A stretch of DNA of 64,000 nt from an uncultured Prevotella sp. GTDB taxonomy: Bacteria > Bacteroidota > Bacteroidia > Bacteroidales > Bacteroidaceae. Location of the stretch: positions 1 to 64,000 of the forward strand of contig CADCEF010000006.1 in assembly GCA_902800365.1 (NCBI GenBank), given 5' to 3'. Under the pieces are notes generated by a model that saw only the letters and a list, made by a program, of their open reading frames with translations, searched no databases and was not told the origin of the DNA. Shown here piece by piece: positions 8,179-18,026 of the stretch. Both the position numbers and the translations under genes were made by a program. Every line of letters starts with the position of its first letter. The stretch's first letter is position 1.

Positions 8179-10200
8179 TTACAGCGAGTACTGCAGCATT
8201 ACCATTGAGTAAGGCTCAAGATTGAAGCTGAACTTCTTCTGGGCCTTGATGGTCTCTGACTTTGGAGCGATGGGCTGAGCATCGAAGTTATTCTCGTCGT
8301 TAGGCTGACCAGCGATAGTGGTCTTAGTGGCGAGCTTCTTCAGGCCCTTGAAACGGCTCAGGTCGATATTGGCTGTCTTAGCCTCAGCACCAGCGTTGCA
8401 GAGCTTCACAAAGAGCTTACGTGTCTTGGTGTTCAGAATCACACTCTGACCGTAGTGTACATTCTCCTGTGGCTGAACAACGCCAGCAGCATCGCCCTCG
8501 AACTTCACGCAGTCGCCATAGTAGTAGTTACCTGATGACTGTCCGAACATCTGCTGAACATAGTAGCTGCAGGTGAGGAATGGGCGCTCGTTGTCGTAGT
8601 AAATCAGGTCGGGGTTCCACTGTGTTCCGTTCTTGCGAGCGAAGAGTGGAGCGTAAGATGTCATAGCTACAACATCGGCATTGCGCTCTACATGCAGCAG
8701 ATACAGGCCCTCAGCCAGAGCATCAATCAGCTTTTTATCCTTAGCAGCATACTCACCAAGATAAACCTTGGTCTTACGATCACGTGGATAGTTATCGTAC
8801 TGGCGCTTGTTCAAGAAGTAAGCGTTGGGCTCGTAGTAATGCTCGTCGAGAATTGGCATATTAAGCTCCTCTGCCAGCTTCCAACCAGCCTCATAGTCGG
8901 GATTATCCTTATGTGAACCAGGACCTGCGGTACCAACGATTACAATCTCAGGATGAGCCTTGGTAACACGCTCGTAGATGTACTTGAAGCGCTCGTTGAA
9001 CTCTGGAGATATTTTCTCCTCATTACCAATACCCAGATACTTGAGGTTGAATGGCTTGGGGTGACCAGCCTCGGCACGCATCTTTGCCCACTTGTTGGTA
9101 GCAGGGTCGCCATTTGCCCACTCAATCAGGTCGATGGCCTCGGCTACCCACTCATCCATCTCGCTCATAGGCACTACGTCCTGAGCCTGTGTTGGCCACA
9201 TGCTCCAACCACCGTTGGTTCCCTGACAGCTCACACCTGCAGGCAGGATGGGCACGGGCTCCATACCAAGGTCCTCACAGAACTGGAAATACTCGAAGTA
9301 GCCGAGTGCACAGCTCTGATGATATCCCCAGGTATTCTTAAGCTGACGGCGTGTCTCTTTAGGGCCGATAGTGGTCTTCCAACGATAGGTATTCCAGAAA
9401 CCGTCGCCACCACCATGAACTACGCAACCACCAGGGAAACGCATGAACTTAGGATTGAGGTCGGCCAATGCCTGAGCCAGATCCTTACGCAGACCGTGAC
9501 CCTTATAGGTATCCTCTGGCATGAGTGATACAACATCGATATCCATATCGCCATTGTCGAGTGCCAGAATCTGAAGCGAAGCATTCTGACAAGTAGAGTC
9601 AGGTGTAAGCACAGCCTCGAACTTCTGCCAGGTGCCTGCTTCTACTTTGAAGTAAGCCTCGGCTAAGAGTTTAGGATCAGATGGTGGCCAACCTGGCTTC
9701 TGTTCAACAAGAGCAACACGCACGTTCTTGGCAGCGCCACTCACATTGCGCATAAAGGCAGAGAAGTCATACTTCTCACCAGCCTTCACTGAGATGCCAT
9801 CGAAACCGTCGTTCTGAAGTCCAAAGCCTCTCCAGCCCTTGTAGTCATAAAACTCTCTGGTACGCTCGATGTGGAGACGCATAAAATGGGAATTGTTGGC
9901 ATGAACGGGATTATCGTTACGTGCCTCCAGATATCCTAATGAATGTCCTGGGCGGAGCTGTTTCCAGGCTGTACCAGGGCCCCATCCGTCGTGGTCGGCC
10001 ATACTGAACTCAAACGAGCCGTTCTGCAATAACTCGGCATAGAGGCCACCATCAGCAGAGTTGTTGATGTCCTCGAAGAAAATGCCAATTAATTCGTCGC
10101 TGATAGCCTTACCGCCAGCGGGGGCAGAAATTGGCTTCTGGGCATTGAGGCCCATGGTAGCTGCCACGAGGACAGCACTAAGCATTGTTCGTTTGTACAT
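8179..10200 (-). CDS. GH51 alpha-L-arabinofuranosidase with CBM4/9-like module
   Basis: A 673-aa exported glycosidase that removes alpha-L-arabinofuranosyl side chains from arabinan or arabinoxylan. The signal peptide is MYKRTMLSAVLVAATMGLNA. The N-terminal ISDELIGIFFEDINNSADGG is the GH51 opening. Residues about 130-230 form a carbohydrate-binding-like insertion. FMRFPGGCVVHG precedes the (beta/alpha)8 active site. The GH51 catalytic residues are visible: acid/base Glu394 in GIGNEE and nucleophile Glu483 in YLGEYAA. It is the last gene of the leftward kinase-GH127-GH51 operon, 9 bp after GH127. Its partnership with a beta-L-arabinofuranosidase suggests removal of both arabinose linkages. Confidence 0.93.
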   Translation of the reverse strand: MYKRTMLSAVLVAATMGLNAQKPISAPAGGKAISDELIGIFFEDINNSADGGLYAELLQNGSFEFSMADHDGWGPGTAWKQLRPGHSLGYLEARNDNPVHANNSHFMRLHIERTREFYDYKGWRGFGLQNDGFDGISVKAGEKYDFSAFMRNVSGAAKNVRVALVEQKPGWPPSDPKLLAEAYFKVEAGTWQKFEAVLTPDSTCQNASLQILALDNGDMDIDVVSLMPEDTYKGHGLRKDLAQALADLNPKFMRFPGGCVVHGGGDGFWNTYRWKTTIGPKETRRQLKNTWGYHQSCALGYFEYFQFCEDLGMEPVPILPAGVSCQGTNGGWSMWPTQAQDVVPMSEMDEWVAEAIDLIEWANGDPATNKWAKMRAEAGHPKPFNLKYLGIGNEEKISPEFNERFKYIYERVTKAHPEIVIVGTAGPGSHKDNPDYEAGWKLAEELNMPILDEHYYEPNAYFLNKRQYDNYPRDRKTKVYLGEYAAKDKKLIDALAEGLYLLHVERNADVVAMTSYAPLFARKNGTQWNPDLIYYDNERPFLTCSYYVQQMFGQSSGNYYYGDCVKFEGDAAGVVQPQENVHYGQSVILNTKTRKLFVKLCNAGAEAKTANIDLSRFKGLKKLATKTTIAGQPNDENNFDAQPIAPKSETIKAQKKFSFNLEPYSMVMLQYSL

Positions 10201-10209
10201 AGTTGTTTT

Positions 10210-12618
10210 TTATTGTTTGTTACTAATTAGTCTCACTTCGTATATCTCACCAACCTGCTTGTGGGGCTTGGCCACGAATTTTACGCGAACCTGCTTCTTA
10301 CCCTTCAGCAACTCGGCTGGGATAGGATACTCCTCGAACTTGAACTGAGAGGTGCGGTATTTACCAACGAGGTTGACGGTTGTTACCAGCGCGTCATCAA
10401 CAAAGATGTCGAACTCAGGATTCTTCCAGTCGCCTACGCCCCAGTACTTCAGGCGCAGACTCAAGTCGGTCTTGCCACCAGTCTGCATCAGATAGCTGAA
10501 GTAATGACCATCGCGAGCATCACGGAAGAACACATCGTTGGTGTTTCCTACTGTCGAGTTGTCGGTCTCCATAAAGTGGTCGCTCTCAGGCTGCTGCTCG
10601 CCAGGCTGAACCTTATCGGTGGTGCGAGCCTCGAGGGCCTGTCGCTCCTGCTCCTGCTTGGCCAGGTTGGTCAGGTAGTCTTTATAGTTATCCTCAGAAA
10701 GGGCCAGCCAATACATCATATAACGAGAATCATGGAGCTCAAAGAAAGGTATAAGCTCATTTCTAATCTCATTAACCATCTTGGTGGTAAGATTAAAGTG
10801 CAAGGGCTTGCCAGCAATGGGCTGCAGCTGGTTGGCAATGCTCTCCACATCCTTGTTAACCAGGATGGGGGCCTGATCGATAGGTAGTTTCTTGCCTACA
10901 GCCAACTGTCCGAATCGACTATCATCGGCTATCAGCATGGCCAAATCCTCAGTGCCAGTCTTCATGGCCAGCATGATAGGACCGTGCATCAAGGCAATAT
11001 ACTGTGGCATGTTGGGCAGATACTTCACGCTGTTGTGCATAGGGAACTGGATATCCACCACATCGCCCTTCTTCCACTGGCGGTCGATAGTGACATAGCT
11101 GGCAGGACCAGTCACGATGCTTACAGGCTTGCCATTCACCTTCACGCTGAACTGACCTGGTTTCACCCAACCTGGATAGCGCACCATGAGAGGGATGGAC
11201 TGTTTGGTGTTGGGTGATTGTGTGATGGTGATACGGCTACTCTCTGCGTATGGGAACTGTGTTTCCTGGCGCAGTTTGAGGCCTTTTTCTTTCCAATTCA
11301 GTTCTGAAGCCACAAAGAGGTTCACATAGAGGGCATTTGCATGATGGGTATATACAAACTGACCGTATTTGCCATGATTCTCCATACCTGTTCCCACACA
11401 GCACCACATGGCCTCGTTAGGCGCAGAGTAGTTACGATAATGACGAGGACGAGCTGAGGTGAAGTAAACATAGCCGCCATGCTCAGGATGCTGAGTAGAG
11501 AGGATATGGTTAAACATAGCCACCTCGTAATAATCGGCAAAGCGTGCCTCTGGGTTACGACGATGCAAGTCCTCTGTCAGTTTCATCATATTATTGGTGT
11601 TACAACTCTCTGGGCCGTCGATGTCCTGAACAAAGTCCTGACAAGCCTCCTTGCTGGGGAAATGCTCACGACGGCTGTTGCCACCAAAGGCCAGTGTGCG
11701 CTCACCAGTTACGATATCCCAGAAGTATGCACCTGCTGTGTGGTAAGCCTCATCGCCACCCAGATCGGCTATACGTTCAAAACCTATCACCTTAGGCACC
11801 TGGGTGTTAGCATGCATGTTGTCGAGAATATCGCGACGCTGCATCAGCGGATTAAGCAGTCGGCGATGTGAGAATCGGCGAGCCACATCCAGATACTTCT
11901 GCTCGCCAGTGATGGCATAGGCATCTGCCAGCACCTCGTTCATACCGCCATGCTCGGTGTCGAGTGCGCGCTCCACCTGAGCATCAGTAAGTTCTGCCGT
12001 CAGGTCGATAGCCCAGTCGCAGAACCCCAGGAAGAGCTGCTTGGCCTGCTCGTTGCCACAATAAACCCAGGCATCACGCAGTCCGGCATACATCTTGTGT
12101 ATATTATAAAAAGGAACCCATGCGCCATAGTAAGGGCCGAAGTTTCCTTTCTTGAAGTTTCCCCAAATACGATCGCTGCCAGGCACACCACCCACATAGC
12201 CTTTTCCCCATTCAGGGTGGTTCTTGGCATTGGCATCGGCACAAGCCTGCAGCTCGCTGATAAAGTACTCCATACGCTTCTGGCACTCTTTGTCGCCAGT
12301 AGCAGCGTTGATAGCCATCGCTGTAAGATAGTGTCCGCCTACATGTCCGTCAAGTCCGTCCCAGTTGGGGTATGACTTTCCTTTAGGTGTGAGTCCTGCT
12401 TCTTTGAGATAAGGCGCCAGCAGTCGGTCGCAGTCGTACTTAAGCAGCGTATTGATGTTCAAGTCGCGGGCTTTCTTCAGTGGCCCGTCAAGCAGTGTAA
12501 CATCTCCCAAAGGGAATTCATCGGCATACAACCGATCCTGGGCGCAGACGGTGCCAGTAGCCGATGACAGCATCAAGGCCATTAGGAGTCCACGCGAAAT
12601 AGTTTTAAATTGATACAT
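10210..12618 (-). CDS. GH127 beta-L-arabinofuranosidase (DUF1680 family)
   Basis: An 802-aa exported enzyme (signal MYQFKTISRGLLMALMLSSA then TGTVCAQD). The body has the GH127 signatures DVTLLDGPLKKARD, NWDGLDGHVGGHYLTAMA and HGGMNEVLADAYAITGE. The zinc and catalytic set known from the bifidobacterial enzyme HypBA1 (Glu338, Cys340, Cys417, Cys418) has counterparts here: Glu337 and Cys339 in ESCNTNN, and Cys406-Cys407 in WCCVGTG. The first Cys of the pair is the expected nucleophile. The C-terminal part carries extra beta domains (DUF4986-like and a final jelly roll). It cuts non-reducing beta-L-arabinofuranosyl residues. It lies 15 bp after the kinase gene and 9 bp before GH51. Confidence 0.92.
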   Translation of the reverse strand: MYQFKTISRGLLMALMLSSATGTVCAQDRLYADEFPLGDVTLLDGPLKKARDLNINTLLKYDCDRLLAPYLKEAGLTPKGKSYPNWDGLDGHVGGHYLTAMAINAATGDKECQKRMEYFISELQACADANAKNHPEWGKGYVGGVPGSDRIWGNFKKGNFGPYYGAWVPFYNIHKMYAGLRDAWVYCGNEQAKQLFLGFCDWAIDLTAELTDAQVERALDTEHGGMNEVLADAYAITGEQKYLDVARRFSHRRLLNPLMQRRDILDNMHANTQVPKVIGFERIADLGGDEAYHTAGAYFWDIVTGERTLAFGGNSRREHFPSKEACQDFVQDIDGPESCNTNNMMKLTEDLHRRNPEARFADYYEVAMFNHILSTQHPEHGGYVYFTSARPRHYRNYSAPNEAMWCCVGTGMENHGKYGQFVYTHHANALYVNLFVASELNWKEKGLKLRQETQFPYAESSRITITQSPNTKQSIPLMVRYPGWVKPGQFSVKVNGKPVSIVTGPASYVTIDRQWKKGDVVDIQFPMHNSVKYLPNMPQYIALMHGPIMLAMKTGTEDLAMLIADDSRFGQLAVGKKLPIDQAPILVNKDVESIANQLQPIAGKPLHFNLTTKMVNEIRNELIPFFELHDSRYMMYWLALSEDNYKDYLTNLAKQEQERQALEARTTDKVQPGEQQPESDHFMETDNSTVGNTNDVFFRDARDGHYFSYLMQTGGKTDLSLRLKYWGVGDWKNPEFDIFVDDALVTTVNLVGKYRTSQFKFEEYPIPAELLKGKKQVRVKFVAKPHKQVGEIYEVRLISNKQ

Positions 12619-12633
12619 ACGTTGAATTGGTTA

Positions 12634-13518
12634 TTATTGATTGTTCTTAATTATCTGGTAAACATCTTCTATTTTGTGAGCAAAGGGACCCGTATGCTCA
12701 AGTTTCAGGGTACACATGGCGGCAGCAAACTGCGAGCTTTCAGCATACCCCATTCCCTTGGCACGAGCATAGAGATAGCCGGCACTGTAGGTATCGCCAC
12801 AGCCTGTAGCATCAACAAGCTTAGATGGGGCATAGGCTGGCGTATCATAGAACTTGCCTTCGGCCAGAATCATTGAGCCACCTCCACCCAAAGTCACAAT
12901 AACCTCGCGAACACCCCACTGGTGTATCTGCTGGGCAGCCTCGCGTGGATCGGTTATACCAGTAAGCGTCAGGCACTCCCACTCGTTAACTTTCAGAATT
13001 GCCGTATGCTTTAGCAGACGCAGTTTGTCGGTCCACTCGCAAGCTTTTACCTGTTCGCCGTCAACCTCACGCAGATAACCCTGCACGTCGATGCTCACAT
13101 CGCCCTTACTGGCCAGATACTCTACTATCTCTGGAGCAAAATCATCAGCCAACAGCGTACCAAGATGATACACACGAGCCTCTTCATCCTTCAACTGCTC
13201 GAGGGTGAAAGGGGCCGACTTTGCCAGCACACGCTGGGTGCGATTGTCCATATTTGCACCATACTTATTCTCGAAGAACACATTTGTAGGACTCTCGAAA
13301 GCCGTCACTCTGACTCCTGCCTTGCGCAGTTTCTCAACTTCAGGCATTACCTCGCGGCTAACCGAGGTCATCATGTGGAAGTCTACGTCGTGAGGCAATG
13401 CCTCTATAGCCCAAGCCATATAGTAAGCCGAGCCTCCTGCACAATGGGCAGTCATAGGGGGATTCTGAGTAATAATCCTATCGCGAGTTATATGTCCGAT
13501 GCAACAAATATCTGTCAT
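12634..13518 (-). CDS. PfkB-family sugar or nucleoside kinase
   Basis: A 294-aa cytoplasmic kinase, normal length for the ribokinase/PfkB family. The N-terminal CIGHITRDRI and AGGSAYYMAWA form the substrate-binding side. The C-terminal signature DATGCGDTYSAGYLYARA contains the catalytic base Asp242 and the anion-hole glycines. It is the promoter-proximal gene of the leftward GH127-GH51 operon, so its substrate is likely a product of that glycan, but PfkB members act on many sugars and the sequence does not decide which one. The start at 13518 lies about 40 bp from a good -7 box. Confidence 0.85.
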   Translation of the reverse strand: MTDICCIGHITRDRIITQNPPMTAHCAGGSAYYMAWAIEALPHDVDFHMMTSVSREVMPEVEKLRKAGVRVTAFESPTNVFFENKYGANMDNRTQRVLAKSAPFTLEQLKDEEARVYHLGTLLADDFAPEIVEYLASKGDVSIDVQGYLREVDGEQVKACEWTDKLRLLKHTAILKVNEWECLTLTGITDPREAAQQIHQWGVREVIVTLGGGGSMILAEGKFYDTPAYAPSKLVDATGCGDTYSAGYLYARAKGMGYAESSQFAAAMCTLKLEHTGPFAHKIEDVYQIIKNNQ

Positions 13519-13550
13519 AAGTTTGAGTCCAAATACCTTATTCAGTTGGT

Positions 13551-13624
13551 TTCGGGTGCAAAGATAACATTTTTTTGCTAAAAAGTTTGTTTTATTCGAA
13601 AAATATACTAACTTTGCACCCGAA
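13551..13624. promoter_or_regulatory. Divergent promoters of PUL 1 with 13-bp inverted repeat
   Basis: Two back-to-back promoters are visible. The leftward -7 box is TATCTTTG (complement of 13559-13566). The rightward one is TAACTTTG at 13609-13616 with a -33 TTTG at 13586-13589, 19 bp apart. TTCGGGTGCAAAG (13551-13563) is repeated inverted and perfectly as CTTTGCACCCGAA (13612-13624), so the two transcription starts lie in identical sequence. Confidence 0.75.
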
Positions 13625-13647
13625 TTATTCGTTGCTACTAATATTAA

Positions 13648-14979
13648 ATGACCAAACGAACGTTATTGCAGATTATTCTGCTTTGGGTGGTTATCATACC
13701 ATCAGCGGCACAGACTATCTACGATGTGACGGCAGCAGGAGCTGTTGGCGATGGCATCACTGATGATGCCCAGGCAATACAGCGTACCATTAATCGATGT
13801 TCTCAGGAAGGAGGCGGCAGGGTGCTGTTGCCACGTAATCATACCTTCTTGGCAGGACCTATCGAACTGAAAAGCAATGTAGAGTTATATCTTGAAGCTA
13901 CCGCCACACTGAAAGCCAATCCTGATGAAAGCATTTACAAACTGAGTGCCTTTGGCGAGAACCGAGGCGAGGGAATGCTGTGGCTCTGGGCCAATCATGC
14001 CGAGAACATCAGCATTGCCGGCAAGGGAACCATCCACGGCAATGGTATTGCCTTTATGGGAGCTGAGCTAAGTGACAGCTACGAGCTGAAGCCGCTGAAG
14101 GACCAGACTTTCGATCCACGTCCGCATGTGCTTACGCTGACTGATGTAAAGAACCTCACCATCCGCGACGTCACCATCAAGGAGGGAGCCTACTGGACCG
14201 TTCATCTCATTGGGTGCGATGAAGCCGTGATTGATGGCATCAATCTGCTGAATAACTTAAAGATTCGCAATGGCGATGGTATCGACCTGGATCACTCAAA
14301 GCATGTACGCATAGCCAACTGCCATATCACCAGCGGCGACGACTGCATCTGTCTGAAGAACCGCAGAGAGTTTGAGCAGTATGGCTCATGCCACGACATC
14401 ACCGTCACCAACTGTGTGATGTCAAGCCGTTCGTGCGCCATTAAGATTGGTAGCGAGAATATGGATTCCATCTACAATGTGGTGTTCGACAACTGCATCA
14501 TCACAGGCTCTAACCGAGGTCTGGGCATCCAGAATCGCGACGAGGGTACTGTAACCGATATTGTTTTCTCGAACATTCAGTTAGACTGTCGCCTGTGGAG
14601 CGATGTGTGGTGGGGTAAGGCTGAGCCAATCTACGTGACCAGCTATCCACGTGCCAACGGCAATCATAAGGATGCCAACTGGCGATTCCCCAAGGGACAG
14701 ATAGAGGGCAAGTGTGGCGAAGTGAGCCGTATCTACTTCAACAACATCACCGCCACCAGCGAGAACGGCTGCTTTGTAGGCGGCAACGTGCCAGGCAAGG
14801 TTCGCGACATCTATTTCAACAATGTCCGCGTACGTCTAACACCTAACACCCATCACCCATCATCCAGTATGGACAAACGTCCTTGCAAGGGCGAAGGCTT
14901 TATCAAAGCCAATCTGAAGGAGATGCAAGCGATGAAGGTACCATTGGTAACCGAAAACGCAATTGTTACGATTGAATAA
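13648..14979 (+). CDS. GH28-family glycosidase (polygalacturonase-like, variant active site)
   Basis: A 443-aa exported right-handed beta-helix enzyme (signal MTKRTLLQIILLWVVIIPSAAQ). The N-terminal DVTAAGAVGDGITDDAQAIQ and the PbH1 repeats are typical of GH28. Acidic motifs are present: NGDGIDLD with Asp210 and TSGDDC with Asp231-Asp232. The third GH28 motif, normally with a His (GHG), reads SSRSCAIKIGSE here. The fourth, normally RIK, reads NRGLGIQNRDEG. The enzyme is therefore not a classical endo-polygalacturonase; an exo-acting or rhamnogalacturonan-type enzyme is more likely. It precedes SusC by 38 bp with no promoter between, so it heads the GH28-SusC-SusD operon. A heptamer repeat lies in its 3' third. 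Confidence 0.85.
   Translation: MTKRTLLQIILLWVVIIPSAAQTIYDVTAAGAVGDGITDDAQAIQRTINRCSQEGGGRVLLPRNHTFLAGPIELKSNVELYLEATATLKANPDESIYKLSAFGENRGEGMLWLWANHAENISIAGKGTIHGNGIAFMGAELSDSYELKPLKDQTFDPRPHVLTLTDVKNLTIRDVTIKEGAYWTVHLIGCDEAVIDGINLLNNLKIRNGDGIDLDHSKHVRIANCHITSGDDCICLKNRREFEQYGSCHDITVTNCVMSSRSCAIKIGSENMDSIYNVVFDNCIITGSNRGLGIQNRDEGTVTDIVFSNIQLDCRLWSDVWWGKAEPIYVTSYPRANGNHKDANWRFPKGQIEGKCGEVSRIYFNNITATSENGCFVGGNVPGKVRDIYFNNVRVRLTPNTHHPSSSMDKRPCKGEGFIKANLKEMQAMKVPLVTENAIVTIE
14836..14863 (+). repeat. Fourfold heptanucleotide repeat inside the GH28 gene
   Basis: Four 7-nt units, the first two exactly CTAACAC and the last two CCATCAC and CCATCAT. They encode the low-complexity loop RLTPNTHHPSS just after the conserved YFNNVRV strand. 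The protein stays in frame. Confidence 0.65.
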
Positions 14980-15017
14980 TTTTAAATTATCTTTTATACT
15001 AACTTTAATTAATAATT

Positions 15018-18005
15018 ATGCAAAAGATCCTAAATCTCAAGCAAGGAACCCAGAAGGCAATGTTCTTCGTGTTCTTTTTGTTGTGCAGTACAGTGATGCT
15101 GGCACAGAACAAGGTGTCGGGAACTGTACTGGACGCAACAGGTGAGCCTCTGATTGGCGTAAGCGTTCTGGAGGCAGGAACCAACAATGGTGTAGTTACT
15201 GATTATGATGGTAACTTCGCCATTACAGTTAAACAAAACGCAAGACTTACATTCTCGTATGTAGGTTACACAACTCAGACTTTACCTGCTCGCAACGGCA
15301 TGAAGGTAACTCTCGAGGAAGACAACAAGGTGCTGAACGAGGTTGTAGTAGTAGGTTATGGTACCATGCGCCGTAAGGACGTTACCTCATCTATTACCAC
15401 TGTTAAGGCTGAAGATTTGAACCGCGGTGTATTCACCGACCCAGCTTCAATGTTGCAGGGTAAGGTAGCCGGTCTGGTTGTTACCACCAATGGTGACCCA
15501 AATGGCGGTCCTTCAATCACTCTTCGTGGTGCTTCTTCACTGCGTAGCGGTGCTATGTCTCCTTACTACGTTGTTGATGGTATTCCTGGTATCGACATCT
15601 CAATGGTTTCTCCTGACGATATCGAGAGCATCGATGTACTGCGTGATGCTACTGCTACAGCTATTTATGGTTCTAAGGCTGCTAACGGTGTAATCATTAT
15701 CACCACAAAGAGCGGCAACAAGGCCGAGCGTACCAACGTTACTTACAACGGTTACGTAGCATTCGATATGATTTCTAAGAAGCTTGACATCGCTTCTGCC
15801 AGCGACATCCGTAACTATGTAAAGGCCAACAACCTGGATTATGGTTACGATAACGGTGGCAACACCAACTGGCAGGACGAGGTTCTGCGTACAGCAGTAA
15901 GCCACAATCATAACGTTTCTATCAACGGCGGTTCTGAAAAGACCAAGTACATGGCCAGCGTTAACTACGCAAACCGTCAGGGTGTTATCCGTGGTTCTTT
16001 CAATCATCGTCTGAATGTTCGTTCACTGATTTCTACAAAGGTTCTGAAGGATCGTTTGGAACTCTCTGCAGGTTTGAACGCTATGTACGGAAAGCATGTA
16101 GGTGTTAAGATGGACAACGAGGGTGCATCTGTACTCGATGCCATGAACTACTTCTCACCACTGAATCCTGTAAAGAATGCTGATGGCTCATGGTTCAAGG
16201 GTTCTGGCTCAAAGAACTACAACCCACTGTCACTCATCAACGAGGATACAGCAGAGAACATCTGGAAGCGTGAGCAGGTTGTTACCAAAGCTTCGCTGAA
16301 GGTTATCGAGGGTCTGGTACTGAATGCCAACTACTCTTACAACCACTACCAGCGTACATACAGCGCTTACGATACTCACAACACTCAGCTTGAGGGTATT
16401 AGCGCTTACAACGGACGTGCTGACCGCAGCACATGGTTCGGACACGAGAACCAGATTGAAATCTTCGCTAACTACAACAAGACATTCGCTGATGTTCACA
16501 ATCTGGCTCTGATGGCAGGTTACTCTTGGGAAGAGAAAGTTAACGGCGACGGTTTCGGCGTAATCGTTCACGATTTCTATGATGACTATCTGAAGTGGAA
16601 CAACCTGAGCTATGCAAGTACCATCGATGGTATGAACGGCGTAGTGAGCGGAGCTAAGCAGACCATCCGCAACATTTCATTCTACGGACGTGTAAGCTAC
16701 TCTTATGCAAGCCGTTACATGTTGCAGGCTACTATCCGTCGCGATGGTTCTTCTGTATTTGGTCCTGATAACCGTTGGGGTACATTCCCATCAGTTTCAG
16801 CAGCTTGGAACATCACAGAAGAGGAGTTCATGAAGAACCAGAAGTTCTTCTCTAACTTGAAGCTCCGTGCTGGTTATGGTGTTTCTGGTAACGCTATGGG
16901 CTTCGACGCTTATACAGCTTACACTACCTATGGTGCATCTGGTTTCTTTGACTACAATGGTAAGAGCTGGCGTACACTGGCTGCCACTAAGAATGCTAAC
17001 CCTGACCTGAAGTGGGAGAGCACAGGCATGCTGAACATTGGTTTGGACTTCGGTTTCCTGAAGAACCGCATCAATGGTACTATTGAGTTCTATAACAAGA
17101 AGACTAAGGACCTTATCTGGGATTATCCTGTATCAACCAATATCTATCCTGTAGGTTGGATTTCAGCTAACGTTGGTGAGATCACAAATACTGGTATCGA
17201 GTTCACTATTAACATCGATGCTATCCGCACCAAGGACTTCAATTGGATGACCACTATCAACCTGTCGCACAATAAGAACAAGGTTAACAAGTTGTCAAAC
17301 GACAAGTTCGAGGTTGGTACTTATACACAGGGTGACCCAATGGTAGCAGGTGTATCTTCAAACGGTTACACACAGCGCATCATGGAAGGTGAGTCTCTGG
17401 GTACATTCTACACCTACGAGTTCGCTGGTTATGATGCCGAAGGCAAGTCAACTTACTATGTACACGACGAGACTACCGGCCAGCGTACTGGCGAGGTTAC
17501 AAACGAGCCTGCTTTCAAGGATCGTACTATCACCGGTTGCGCTCAGCCTAAGCTGAACCTGGGTTGGAACAACACCTTCAACTACAAGAACTTCACTGCT
17601 TCTATGTTCTTCACAGGTGTATTCGGCAACAAGATCTACAACGGTGCTCGTGCCAACTACACCAGCCCTGAGATGTTTGCTAATGGCAAGAACGTGCTGA
17701 AGGAGTTCATCGCCGATCGTCCTGCTACCGACAATCTGCCTAACTATCCATCAGATCGTTACCTTGAGAACGGTTCATACTTCCGTTTGGCATCTCTGAC
17801 CTTGGGTTATACTTTCAATCAGTTTAACAACTGGATTCAGAGCTTGCAGCTCTACGCTACTTGTAACAACGTATTCACCATCACAAGCTACAAGGGTCTT
17901 GACCCAGAGGTTAACCTCGGTGGTATTGAGCCTGGTGTTGATTATCGCTGGAACACTTATCCTCACACCCGTACCGTCATGGTCGGTGCAAAGATTAATT
18001 TCTAA
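15018..18005 (+). CDS. SusC/RagA-type TonB-dependent glycan transporter, PUL 1
   Basis: A 995-aa outer-membrane transporter that imports oligosaccharides with energy from TonB. The signal ends at STVMLAQ. A carboxypeptidase-like domain (about 34-110, VSGTVLDATGEPLIGVSV) is followed by the SusC TonB box region LNEVVVVGYGTMRRKDVT, the plug with YVVDGIPG and DIESIDVLRDATATAIYGSKAANGVIIITTK, and a C-terminal 22-strand-type barrel ending in TVMVGAKINF. It is followed 21 bp later by its SusD partner. No TAnnTTTG box lies in the 38 bp upstream, so it is probably read from the GH28 promoter. Confidence 0.95.
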   Translation: MQKILNLKQGTQKAMFFVFFLLCSTVMLAQNKVSGTVLDATGEPLIGVSVLEAGTNNGVVTDYDGNFAITVKQNARLTFSYVGYTTQTLPARNGMKVTLEEDNKVLNEVVVVGYGTMRRKDVTSSITTVKAEDLNRGVFTDPASMLQGKVAGLVVTTNGDPNGGPSITLRGASSLRSGAMSPYYVVDGIPGIDISMVSPDDIESIDVLRDATATAIYGSKAANGVIIITTKSGNKAERTNVTYNGYVAFDMISKKLDIASASDIRNYVKANNLDYGYDNGGNTNWQDEVLRTAVSHNHNVSINGGSEKTKYMASVNYANRQGVIRGSFNHRLNVRSLISTKVLKDRLELSAGLNAMYGKHVGVKMDNEGASVLDAMNYFSPLNPVKNADGSWFKGSGSKNYNPLSLINEDTAENIWKREQVVTKASLKVIEGLVLNANYSYNHYQRTYSAYDTHNTQLEGISAYNGRADRSTWFGHENQIEIFANYNKTFADVHNLALMAGYSWEEKVNGDGFGVIVHDFYDDYLKWNNLSYASTIDGMNGVVSGAKQTIRNISFYGRVSYSYASRYMLQATIRRDGSSVFGPDNRWGTFPSVSAAWNITEEEFMKNQKFFSNLKLRAGYGVSGNAMGFDAYTAYTTYGASGFFDYNGKSWRTLAATKNANPDLKWESTGMLNIGLDFGFLKNRINGTIEFYNKKTKDLIWDYPVSTNIYPVGWISANVGEITNTGIEFTINIDAIRTKDFNWMTTINLSHNKNKVNKLSNDKFEVGTYTQGDPMVAGVSSNGYTQRIMEGESLGTFYTYEFAGYDAEGKSTYYVHDETTGQRTGEVTNEPAFKDRTITGCAQPKLNLGWNNTFNYKNFTASMFFTGVFGNKIYNGARANYTSPEMFANGKNVLKEFIADRPATDNLPNYPSDRYLENGSYFRLASLTLGYTFNQFNNWIQSLQLYATCNNVFTITSYKGLDPEVNLGGIEPGVDYRWNTYPHTRTVMVGAKINF

Positions 18006-18026
18006 TCACTTAATCGGTATAAGAAT

